Shown here piece after piece: positions 35,222 to 42,626 of a DNA stretch of 64,000 nt. A program made the translations under genes and the position numbers. Origin of the DNA: Oceanimonas sp052119705 (lineage in GTDB: Bacteria > Pseudomonadota > Gammaproteobacteria > Enterobacterales > Aeromonadaceae); assembly GCF_052119705.1 (NCBI RefSeq), contig NZ_JBGQOP010000005.1, positions 62,001-126,000 of the forward strand. Direction: 5' to 3'. Each line of letters starts with the position of its first letter. Position 1 is the stretch's first letter. The notes beneath the pieces were generated by a model, which did no database searches, had not been told where the DNA came from, and saw nothing but the letters and a program-made list of their open reading frames with translations.

Positions 35222-35515
35222 ATGACTCGTTTTTTACTCATTGATGATACGGATGTACAACACGCATTTGCGGCGCATTTGCGTGGCCTACGCGAACAAG
35301 CCAAGCTGTCTCGAGACGCCTTGGCTGAACGCAGCTGTGTACCGGCTTCGACCATCAAAAAATTTGAACTTACCGGGATTATCTCATTTCGCCAATTACT
35401 GCTCATCTGGCAGTGCTTAGACGATCTCAAACGCCTATACGAGCTAACACAAACTCCCGTGCCTAATAAAAGCATGCCCACGTCCATTGAAGAGGTACTA
35501 AAAGATGGATTTTAA
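35222..35515 (+). CDS. hipB: HipB-like antitoxin, XRE-family repressor
   Basis: This 97-residue protein has a Cro/C1-type HTH: L-R-G-L-R-E-Q-A-K-L-S-R-D-A-L-A-E-R-S (~20-38) and V-P-A-S-T-I-K-K-F-E (~40-50). It would repress its own operon from the two palindromes upstream and neutralise HipA. It overlaps hipA by 11 bp, implying coupled translation. Confidence 0.85.
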   Translation: MTRFLLIDDTDVQHAFAAHLRGLREQAKLSRDALAERSCVPASTIKKFELTGIISFRQLLLIWQCLDDLKRLYELTQTPVPNKSMPTSIEEVLKDGF

Positions 35516-36800
35516 GCCTATTCAAAAATTGACGATAACCAGAACGCTCGCTACGGGTGAAGCGGTATCGGTCGGGGTGTTGGCACAAAACCGACAAGAT
35601 GTATTTTTTCAATATGATGCCAACTATTTAAAGCAGTTCGGTAACCTTTCACCCTTTATGATGCAAGGATCTACCGAGTTACAAGTTGCGCCTAAACAGC
35701 CTCATGGTGGCATGCATGGTTTATTTGCCGATAGTTTACCTGACGGCTGGGGATTGCTCTTACAAGATCGAGTCTTTCGTCAGCAGGGTATTCTGCCTGC
35801 TCAGATCACGGCCATGGACCGACTCGCGTTTGTTGGTCATCGAGGAATGGGCGCGCTAACCTTTGCTCCTGAGTCTGATTATCAAACCTCAGGCGATAAT
35901 GAAATTGATTTAGCGACCTTAGGTCTAGAGGCGCAAGCACTATTTGATGGTCAGACCGAGGATGTATTGGCAGCCTTAGTGGCCGCTGGTAGTTCGGGTG
36001 GTGCTCGGCCTAAAGCTCAATTGTTCTTCTCGGTAGATAATCCAACTCAATGTCGAACTTATGCCGAATCAGGTGACCAAGCTTGGTTAGTAAAGTTTAC
36101 CTCGCAAAATCTGGCGCTTGGCCATGAAGAAGGCGTGTGCGAGGCGGTTTATTTACAATTAGCGCAAATGGCGGCTTTAGATCCGCCCGCGTGGCAACTA
36201 TTGGCTGCACCTGCTAAAAGCGGCGCTCGGTCTTGGTTGGCGGTAAAACGATTTGATTGGGTCGATAATTCAGCAAAGGTGCTCAGTCAGCCAGGGCGGT
36301 TACACATGCACAGTGCTTGTGGCTTGCTGAACGCGGATTATCGTACTCCGAGCCTAGATTATGAAGACCTGATTAAAGCCAGCCGTCAGTTATGTAAATC
36401 GCCATCTGCTGGTCAGCTACAATTTCGGCGTGCCATATTTAATCTGTTTGCCTGTAATCAGGACGATCACAGCAAAAACTGGGCTTTCTTACAGGATGAT
36501 AATGGCCAGTGGTCTCCTGCACCGTTTTATGACGCTACTTTTAGCCCGCACCCCTTTAATGAGCACACCACCGCATTTGGTGGTTATGGCAAGCAGCCAG
36601 CGTTAAAGGTCATACAAAAATTGGCAGCCACCGCCGGATTTTCATCTTGGAAAGAGGCACAGCATCATATTTTAGAAACAGTTGATGTCATTAGTGATTT
36701 TGCTGGCCTAGCCAAAACACAGGGCGTAAAAAAAAGCACGATTGATATGATTATAAAAACCTTAGAGCAGCGTAGAAAGGAAAATAGCGCATTGCTTTGA
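35505..36800 (+). CDS. hipA: HipA-family serine/threonine kinase toxin
   Basis: This 431-residue protein has the HipA N-terminal domain (A-D-S-L-P-D-G-W-G-L-L-L-Q-D-R) and a kinase-like C-terminal domain with C-N-Q-D-D-H-S-K-N-W-A-F-L (catalytic Asp and metal Asn) and P-F-Y-D-A-T-F-S (metal Asp). S-S-G-G-A-R-P-K-A forms the glycine-rich loop with the usual phosphorylatable serines. HipA phosphorylates a tRNA synthetase in E. coli and causes growth arrest; the target here is unknown. Confidence 0.88.
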   Translation: MDFKPIQKLTITRTLATGEAVSVGVLAQNRQDVFFQYDANYLKQFGNLSPFMMQGSTELQVAPKQPHGGMHGLFADSLPDGWGLLLQDRVFRQQGILPAQITAMDRLAFVGHRGMGALTFAPESDYQTSGDNEIDLATLGLEAQALFDGQTEDVLAALVAAGSSGGARPKAQLFFSVDNPTQCRTYAESGDQAWLVKFTSQNLALGHEEGVCEAVYLQLAQMAALDPPAWQLLAAPAKSGARSWLAVKRFDWVDNSAKVLSQPGRLHMHSACGLLNADYRTPSLDYEDLIKASRQLCKSPSAGQLQFRRAIFNLFACNQDDHSKNWAFLQDDNGQWSPAPFYDATFSPHPFNEHTTAFGGYGKQPALKVIQKLAATAGFSSWKEAQHHILETVDVISDFAGLAKTQGVKKSTIDMIIKTLEQRRKENSALL

Positions 36801-36859
36801 ATATTAGGCTGAAGATCAATGGTGTCGCGTAATACCAGTAGCTTACTACTGAGCGTTTA

Positions 36860-37033
36860 CTACGGGGCTTTATTTCTAATTCGCTGCCGCTTAGCGCTCG
36901 CTTCATAGCGCATAAGATCATCTAAGCTGTCGACCTTGGGCTGAAATAGCACCTCTAGTTCTTTAACTCGACCTAATACCATGGCGATGCGGACGATAGT
37001 TTCGAAGCTGGTATTTTGACCATTCTCTAAGTT
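36860..37033 (-). pseudogene. C-terminal remnant of an XRE/HipB-type regulator
   Basis: The minus strand encodes ~57 residues starting L-E-N-G-Q-N-T-S-F-E-T-I-V-R-I-A-M-V-L-G-R, the second half of a Cro/C1 HTH, and ending in a basic R-Q-R-I-R-N-K-A-P. An in-frame stop lies just before it and no start exists. A TIR element begins ~50 bp away on the 5' side. It is a truncated antitoxin or regulator gene separate from hipB. Confidence 0.6.
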
Positions 37034-37083
37034 CTACCATCCTAAACAAAATAATGATCACTTTCAGATCTAGAGCCAGCGCT

Positions 37084-37278
37084 ATTTTGCCACGGAAGAA
37101 AATCTGAACTCACGGAAGAGGTCACGTGCGACAAGGGACTAACATATTAATGGTAAGGGCTCGTCCGATGATGATCTGGTGGTTGGCTCTTAGCATTAAT
37201 AGTCTTACCTCGGCTTTGGCTTTTTCGGATCTGATCACTATTTTTCCGTGTTCTTCCGTGCATTCCGTGGCAAAAATG
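37084..37278. repeat. TIR element, full copy (~195 bp)
   Basis: Left end TTTTGCCACGGAA; right end TTCCGTGGCAAAA. The interior right arm has GATCTGATCACTATTTTTCC, the inverted form of the TAGTGATCAGATC seen in left arms elsewhere, so the element could fold on itself. It lies between the XRE remnant and the lysR-type gene's 3' end. Confidence 0.78.
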
Positions 37279-37294
37279 TTCTTTAGTCTTTGTG

Positions 37295-38164
37295 TTACTG
37301 TCGGCAAATCTCATTGCAGGCGCTGATTAAGCGCTCGGCGAGAATTTTGCTGTGCGCCGAGAGTTTGTCTTGGGCGTGCAGCGTGAGCTCTAAATCCGGT
37401 ACTGGGGGCAGGCCGTCTTGCTCGGTTAAGATGCGATGTTCAGCCGTGACTAAGCGGCGCGGTAGTAATGAAATACCAAAGCCGGCTTCTACCGCGCAAC
37501 AGACGCCCGACAAACTGGTGCTTACATAAGCCAGTCGCCAGCTGCGGCCGAGGCGGTCGAAGGTGTGGGCCATTTCGCTGCGATATAAGCCGCCGATAGG
37601 AAAAGTCACCAGCGGGATCGGCTGGTTGTTGAGATTGTTGCTGTGCAGACTATCAATCCAGCACAAGGGCTCGGGCCAACTCACTAAACCGGGCACGCTG
37701 CCTTGGCGCTGTTTAACAAGAGCCAAATCCATATCGCCACGCTGAAATTCTCGCCAAATATCGCTACATAAGCCGCTTTTTACTTCTAGCCGAATGCCGG
37801 GATATTCATTAGAAAAGGCGGCTAGGGTGGGCATAATGGCGTGGGTGGCAAAGTCTTCGGGCACGCCTAAACGGATTTTTTGTTGCTCGGCGCTGACGCT
37901 GGTTTGCGCCACGGCTTCGTTCATCATCTGCAAAATGCGCCGCGCATAGCTAAGCACGCGCTCGCCCTCAAGGGTGGGTGTAATGTAGCGACCTTTACGG
38001 TGTAATAACTCGCAGCCAAATTGCGCTTCTAACTTGCGCACCTGTTGGCTGACGGTTGATTGGGTGAGGTGCGTGCTCTCTGCGGCGCGAGTAAAGCTGC
38101 CGGTATCGGCCACGGCAATAAAGCTGCGCAGTAAGATGGGATCTAGGGTGATGTTTAGGTTCAT
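37295..38164 (-). CDS. LysR-family transcriptional regulator
   Basis: This 289-residue protein has a typical N-terminal HTH: L-L-R-S-F-I-A-V-A-D-T-G-S-F-T-R-A-A and T-Q-S-T-V-S-Q-Q-V-R-K-L-E (~9-50), followed by a periplasmic-binding-like effector domain. ATG 38162-38164 is preceded by GAGG; a 51-codon upstream extension runs through repeats and is rejected. It is divergent from allE at about 600 bp, with repeats between, so control of allE is possible but unproven. Confidence 0.87.
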   Translation of the reverse strand: MNLNITLDPILLRSFIAVADTGSFTRAAESTHLTQSTVSQQVRKLEAQFGCELLHRKGRYITPTLEGERVLSYARRILQMMNEAVAQTSVSAEQQKIRLGVPEDFATHAIMPTLAAFSNEYPGIRLEVKSGLCSDIWREFQRGDMDLALVKQRQGSVPGLVSWPEPLCWIDSLHSNNLNNQPIPLVTFPIGGLYRSEMAHTFDRLGRSWRLAYVSTSLSGVCCAVEAGFGISLLPRRLVTAEHRILTEQDGLPPVPDLELTLHAQDKLSAHSKILAERLISACNEICRQ

Positions 38165-38184
38165 TAGGGCCTCGAAGTGCAGTA

Positions 38185-38600
38185 ATGGGTGAAGCGTCAT
38201 GTGTAAAGAGTGAAGGGGACTAGATAAGTGCCACACCCGCAAACCGAAGACCATTTTTGCCACGAAATCATGGGAAATTGCCGTGAAGGGTAAAGAGTAA
38301 AGAGGGCGAGATAACACAACTCAAATCGGTCTACCTATGGATTGCGGCGTCGCTGCGCTCCTCGCAAAGACCTCTTTTACTCAACATTCAGCACTAAAAA
38401 TTCAACACTGTCCGGGGCTGCGTCTGTTACTTTTTCTTGGGTCTAGGCTCTTACCATTAATGATCCCTTTCAGATCTAATCTCTATTTTTCCGTGTTCTT
38501 CCGTGTTCTTCCGTGTATTCCGTGGCAAAAAATAAGTTTGGGGTAAGTATTTTGAACTTAGCGGTGATCGTCATCTTCACTCTTTACCCATCACTCTTCA
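38185..38600. repeat. Nested dispersed repeats between lysR-type gene and allE
   Basis: Contents in order: GTGAAGCGTCATGTG and TAAAGAGTGAAGGGGAC (38190-38220); a left TIR end TTTTTGCCACG (38258); GTGAAGGGTAAAGAGTAAAG (38282); a right TIR half with CAGATCTAATC and CCGTGTATTCCGTGGCAAAA (38470-38529); and CTTCACTCTTTACCC (38577). It looks like one element inserted into another. No gene is seen. Confidence 0.6.
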
Positions 38601-38614
38601 CTCACTAGCCAGTC

Positions 38615-38651
38615 AGTGGCTTAGCCACTAGTCTTCATTAAATTATTTAAT
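38615..38651. promoter_or_regulatory. Palindromes upstream of allE
   Basis: AGTGGCT-T-AGCCACT (38615-38629) and ATTAAAT-T-ATTTAAT (38637-38651) are perfect 7-1-7 inverted repeats, about 115-150 bp before the allE start. They are candidate operators; a LysR-type T-N11-A reading is possible but not specific. Confidence 0.4.
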
Positions 38652-38766
38652 TTATCAATCAAGATGGTTTGTTATACACTCGCTTGGTCAAAATTTAGAT
38701 AGCTGTGCCTTTTTGGCGTGGCTTTTGTCGGCAGCAGCCGGCCCTCTCGTATTAAAGGACAGTATC

Positions 38767-39618
38767 ATGGCCCGTAATACCTATTATGCTCCTAAGGGTG
38801 GCTTGCCACCTCAGACTCAGCTGATCCACGATCGCGCTGTGTTTACCGAAGCTTATGCCGTTATTCCTAAAGGCGTAATGAGCGACATCGTTACCAGCTT
38901 CCTGCCATTCTGGGATGCGACCCGTCTGTGGGTTATCGCGCGTCCGTTAAGCGGCTTCGCTGAGACTTTCTCTCATTACATCATGGAAGTTTCTCCAAAA
39001 GGCGGCAGTGACAAGCCTGAGTTGGACAAGGGCGCCGAAGGCGTGTTGTTCATCGTTGAAGGTGAAATGACGCTGACCTTGGAAGGCAAAGAGCACCAGA
39101 TGGACTTAGGCGGTTACGCTTACCTGCCAGCTGGCACTAACTGGAGCCTGCGCAACAACAGCGACGCACCAGTACGTTTCCATTGGTTGCGTAAAGCTTA
39201 CGAATTTGTTGACGGTATCGACGTACCAGAAGCATTCGTAACTAACGAAAATGACATTGCGCCTACGCCAATGCCAGACACCAACGATGCATGGGCGACT
39301 ACTCGTTTCACAGATCCAACGGATCTGCGCCACGACATGCACGTAAACATTGTTACGTTCCAGCCAGGCGGCGTTATTCCATTCGACGAAACTCACGTTA
39401 TGGAACACGGCCTGTATGTATTGGAAGGTAAGGCTGTTTACCACCTGAACCAAGATTGGGTTGAAGTAGAAGCCGGCGACTACATGTGGTTGCGCGCATT
39501 CTGCCCACAAGCTTGCTACGCTTCAGGCCCAACTCGCTTCCGTTATTTGCTGTACAAAGACGTTAACCGCCACATGGTGTTGAACGCGTCTCCTGCTTAC
39601 CGCGGTAACCGCAAGTAA
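38767..39618 (+). CDS. allE: (S)-ureidoglycine aminohydrolase
   Basis: This 283-residue bicupin converts (S)-ureidoglycine to (S)-ureidoglycolate plus ammonia in allantoin breakdown. Both cupin halves are visible: G-A-E-G-V-L-F-I-V-E-G-E with A-Y-L-P-A-G-T near 90-125, and P-F-D-E-T-H-V-M-E-H-G-L-Y-V-L-E-G with A-G-D-Y-M-W-L-R-A near 205-245. The second half carries the Glu/His metal ligands. AAAGGA sets ATG 38767. No allantoinase or allantoate amidohydrolase gene is nearby. Codon use looks more like that of a strongly expressed gene than its neighbours'. Confidence 0.88.
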   Translation: MARNTYYAPKGGLPPQTQLIHDRAVFTEAYAVIPKGVMSDIVTSFLPFWDATRLWVIARPLSGFAETFSHYIMEVSPKGGSDKPELDKGAEGVLFIVEGEMTLTLEGKEHQMDLGGYAYLPAGTNWSLRNNSDAPVRFHWLRKAYEFVDGIDVPEAFVTNENDIAPTPMPDTNDAWATTRFTDPTDLRHDMHVNIVTFQPGGVIPFDETHVMEHGLYVLEGKAVYHLNQDWVEVEAGDYMWLRAFCPQACYASGPTRFRYLLYKDVNRHMVLNASPAYRGNRK

Positions 39619-39641
39619 GTAGCAGCACTTAAACAGATGCT

Positions 39642-39670
39642 AAAAGGGCAGCCCACGGGCTGCCCTTTTT
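39642..39670 (+). terminator. Intrinsic terminator after allE
   Basis: AAAAGGGCAGCC and GGCTGCCCTTTT form a 12-bp stem around CACG, then further T residues. Confidence 0.92.
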
Positions 39671-39719
39671 AATGCGTGTGAGGCGTGAGGAAAAAGCAAG
39701 ATCTGTGTTATCAATCGTT

Positions 39720-40097
39720 TTTTGTAGGGGGCAATTTATTCGGTCCGGTTTAGTTTTTCGATTTTTAATACCAATCTAAGTAAAGATATGGCCTATCCCG
39801 TAATAATGTAGGTGGCAACTTGTTCGCCACGGTTTTGTATTTTAAAACAGCCAGCAAAGCTGGCCTGCCGAACAAGTTGGCAGCTACAAGGTCAAAACTA
39901 ACAAAGCTTGACCAGTACAATGATCAGTTAGATTTCCAGAATGGTATAAAATCAAGATCCTGACGTGCGTCAGGAAGACGGCAAAAATAAACATCCATGC
40001 CCTGATAGCCGCCAATTTATTCGGCGGACCAGCGTAGCTGGATGTTAATTTCTAAAGCAAAAGGCCGAAGTCCTCTTCACCCCTCACCCCTCACCCC
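39720..40097. repeat. Repeat-rich intergenic region before yjjG 3' end
   Basis: GTAGGTGGCAACTTGTTCG (39809) is mirrored near-perfectly by CGAACAAGTTGGCAGCTAC (39873-39891), enclosing GCCAGCAAAGCTGGC (39851-39865). ATTTATTCGG hairpins occur at 39731 and 40017. ATCCTGACGTGCGTCAGG (39956) is the hairpin module reversed. From 40074 a CCTCACCCCTCACCC heptamer array runs into the yjjG stop. No gene is seen. Confidence 0.65.
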
Positions 40098-40772
40098 TCA
40101 CCCCAACAACAACTTATGTAATTGCTGTAGTGAACTCACTTCATAGTGTGGGCGTATGCCCTCAGGTGTGGCGCGGCCGGCGCTGTTGAGCCAGCAGGTG
40201 TCTATGCCGGCGTTGAGGCCGCCTAAAATATCCGAATGCGGGTTATCGCCCACCATCAAAATTTGCTCTTTGGGCGGGTGGCCCATCAGCTCAAAGGCAT
40301 GCTCAAAAATGCCGGCAGCGGGTTTGGCTATGCCTACTTGCTCGGACACCACTAGCGTATCGAAGGCTTGCTGCCAGCCAGCTTTAACTAAACGAGCCTG
40401 CTGCATGGCGCTAAAACCGTTAGTGATAATGCCGAGTTTAGCCTTGCCTTGCAGCGCCGAGATCAGCTCAGGCGCCCCCGAGAGCGGCGGCGAAACCTGG
40501 GCCATGGCCACTAAGTAATCACGGTTTAAAATCTCAGTGGCAACGCCTAAGCGCTCAGACCAAGTTTGAAAGCGAGTGTGCTGTAATTGAGCCGCACTAA
40601 TGGCGCCGTTTTGATAATCCACCCACAGCGGCGCGCTTAAGGTGTGATACTGGCGATAATCTTCGGCGGTAAAATCCACACCAAAAGAAGCGAACATCAG
40701 CTTTAAGCCGGCAAAAGCATCGAAATGGAACAAAGTTTCGTCCGCATCAAATAAAATCCAAGAATAGCGCAT
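40098..40772 (-). CDS. yjjG: Pyrimidine 5'-nucleotidase YjjG (HAD family)
   Basis: This 224-residue HAD hydrolase has motif I W-I-L-F-D-A-D-E-T-L-F (~5-15), the unusual DxDET form of YjjG. I-I-T-N-G-F-S (motif II), a Lys region (G-I-A-K-P) and M-V-G-D-N-P-H-S-D-I-L-G-G (motif IV) follow. It tracks E. coli YjjG closely (P-L-W-V-D-Y-Q-N-G-A-I). The enzyme dephosphorylates dUMP/dTMP and non-canonical nucleotides. GGAG precedes the ATG. The final G codon and TGA stop lie within a heptamer array. Confidence 0.92.
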   Translation of the reverse strand: MRYSWILFDADETLFHFDAFAGLKLMFASFGVDFTAEDYRQYHTLSAPLWVDYQNGAISAAQLQHTRFQTWSERLGVATEILNRDYLVAMAQVSPPLSGAPELISALQGKAKLGIITNGFSAMQQARLVKAGWQQAFDTLVVSEQVGIAKPAAGIFEHAFELMGHPPKEQILMVGDNPHSDILGGLNAGIDTCWLNSAGRATPEGIRPHYEVSSLQQLHKLLLG

Positions 40773-41023
40773 GCTGATAGCTCCAATTTATTGGCGGTGT
40801 TATTGCCACATGTTGGTAGAAAAGAAGTTAGTGTAGGTGCTTAAACCGAGCAAATACCAGATTAAATCAATCTAAGCCGAGGTTTCTGCTGGCTGAGTCT
40901 TAATGTTAGCGACCCTTTACTTTAAAATAAGTATTTTACAGTACGAACTTTACAGTATTCGCACCTGACTGTTCACATCTAACAGTTCGCACCTGATAAG
41001 TCACAACCTCATGAGACACATTG

Positions 41024-41629
41024 ATGGAATTTTCTAGCTGGCTGGCCTTAGTGGCCATTTGCGTGGTGGGCGCCATGAGCCCAGGCCCAAGCTTGGCGGT
41101 GGTGATGCGCAACACCATAAAAGGTGGCCGAAGCCACGGCGTGCTGACCGCCATTGGCCATGGCACGGGTGTTGGTTTATATGCACTGCTGACCGCCCTT
41201 GGTTTGGCGCTGATTATTGCCAACAATCCGCTGTTGTTTAATGTGATCCGCTACGGTGGCGCCGCCTTTTTAGCTTGGCTCGGTATTAAGGCGTTGTTGG
41301 CCAAGCCCAAGGGCATTGCAGCAGCCGAGACCCATCACATTGCCGGTCGCCAAGGTGCCTTCGAGGGTTTTATGGTGGCGTTTTTAAATCCACAGTTGGC
41401 GATTTTTTTCGTGGCGCTGTTTAGCCAGTTTGTACATACAGATACAGATTGGCAGCAAAGCTTGGTGATGATGGTGACCGCCGGTGGCATAGATGGCGCT
41501 TGGTATGTGCTGGTGGCCTTGGTGTTATCCCGCGGTCCGGTACTGGCGTGGCTGAATGCCAAGTCGGTGTGGTTAGATAGGCTTAGCGGTGTGGTGCTGT
41601 TAGGGTTGGCATTAAAGGTGGTGCTTTGA
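41024..41629 (+). CDS. LysE/RhtB-family amino-acid exporter
   Basis: This 201-residue inner-membrane protein has six probable helices and the family motif G-A-M-S-P-G-P-S-L-A-V-V near residue 20. F-L-N-P-Q-L-A-I-F-F follows in the middle. RhtB-type members export homoserine, threonine or other amino acids; the substrate cannot be told. ATG 41024 directly follows a TTG that could also serve. The ribosome-binding site is weak. Confidence 0.87.
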   Translation: MEFSSWLALVAICVVGAMSPGPSLAVVMRNTIKGGRSHGVLTAIGHGTGVGLYALLTALGLALIIANNPLLFNVIRYGGAAFLAWLGIKALLAKPKGIAAAETHHIAGRQGAFEGFMVAFLNPQLAIFFVALFSQFVHTDTDWQQSLVMMVTAGGIDGAWYVLVALVLSRGPVLAWLNAKSVWLDRLSGVVLLGLALKVVL

Positions 41630-41964
41630 TAGCTAGAGGCTGAAAGCGGGAAGAAAAGCGCGCTAAACATGGCGTTAAAACAGCTTATTTTTTGTGCTGA
41701 TCGGTAGCTCAATGGTGGTAGACCAGTTGTGCGCTAGATCAAGTTTTGTTAGGATAAACAGGCAAATTAATACGATTTGTGTGATTTAACCGACATAACT
41801 CAAGTAATGTCATAAGAAATAACTTAAGCGTAACAAAACAGCTTAAGAGTAATGAAAGTGCTTAAACAGAACCTATAACAACTAAACAAGAAGCCCATTT
41901 TAGGGCCACTCGTTTCTCATCATTATGATTATCCGACTTATGGTTATCAGATAGGACCTAGCTG

Positions 41965-42378
41965 TTGAACCCTACTCCTTTTCTTACGCTGGCAGAGAGA
42001 TGGCACGACTTAGCGTCGTTGTCACAACTCGGCGTGGATGGCGTAGGCTTAGTCAGCACGGTAATGATGTTAGAAGTGATCAGTGAATGGTTATTATCCT
42101 GGACCGGTTTGTCTGGCGATGTGTTTGAATATCAAGCTCAGCTTAGCGACTTACTGCCCGTAGAAACCATCAAATCTATTATTCTTACTAGCTTGCTGGT
42201 CTTTGTGCCCTTGTTGCTGCGGTGGTTATTGCTGCTGCTGTACCTGCTGTTGCAATCACTGTACTGGCCGCGCCTAACGCAAGTTAAGGCGATTTTTGAC
42301 TCTCCTCTCCCGCAATACTGTGTACTGCGCACCGCTCACGGTTGCCGCGCTCCCCCTTTGGCCCATTCTGGGTTCTAA
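41965..42378 (+). CDS. Hypothetical membrane protein, possibly truncated
   Basis: I do not recognise this 137-residue sequence. It would begin at a TTG with AGGA 8 nt upstream. It has hydrophobic segments at ~25-50 and, very strongly, at ~70-100 (L-L-V-F-V-P-L-L-L-R-W-L-L-L-L-L-Y). The last ~25 residues (V-L-R-T-A-H-G-C-R-A-P-P) look unlike a natural C-terminus, so it may be a remnant. The 335-bp stretch before it (41630-41964) shows no gene. Confidence 0.35.
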   Translation: MNPTPFLTLAERWHDLASLSQLGVDGVGLVSTVMMLEVISEWLLSWTGLSGDVFEYQAQLSDLLPVETIKSIILTSLLVFVPLLLRWLLLLLYLLLQSLYWPRLTQVKAIFDSPLPQYCVLRTAHGCRAPPLAHSGF

Positions 42379-42579
42379 CACTCTTTAGGCTCAAATAAGT
42401 ACTGTTGCTGATGCTTGCTACTGATTTTTCAGCTAGTTAACGCAGTAAAGCCTTATTGACGCCCGTATTCGAGTGTTTGCCCCATGCTGGGTTCCGTGTG
42501 GTGCTGTTGGTTCGCTTTTATTAGGCTTTTGCCCCGCGAATTTTTCACGCTCAACCGCACGGTTACCCCTGATGGTCTT

Positions 42580-42612
42580 GTCGCTTAGCGGCAAGGTAAT
42601 TCCTTAAGGAAT
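42580..42612 (+). promoter_or_regulatory. Hairpin and palindrome in the cyoA leader
   Basis: CTTGTCGC-TTA-GCGGCAAG (42577-42595, one G-T pair) is followed by the perfect palindrome ATTCCTTAAGGAAT (42599-42612), which ends 14 nt before the TTG start of cyoA. GGGGAAGGG in between is the likely ribosome-binding region. Confidence 0.4.
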
Positions 42613-42626
42613 AGGGGAAGGGTTCC

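Noticed and set aside
41700..41750. tRNA-like stretch (GGTAGCTCAATGGTGGTAGA)
   Set aside because: It resembles a D-arm, but I could not fit a closed acceptor stem, anticodon arm or T-arm around it.
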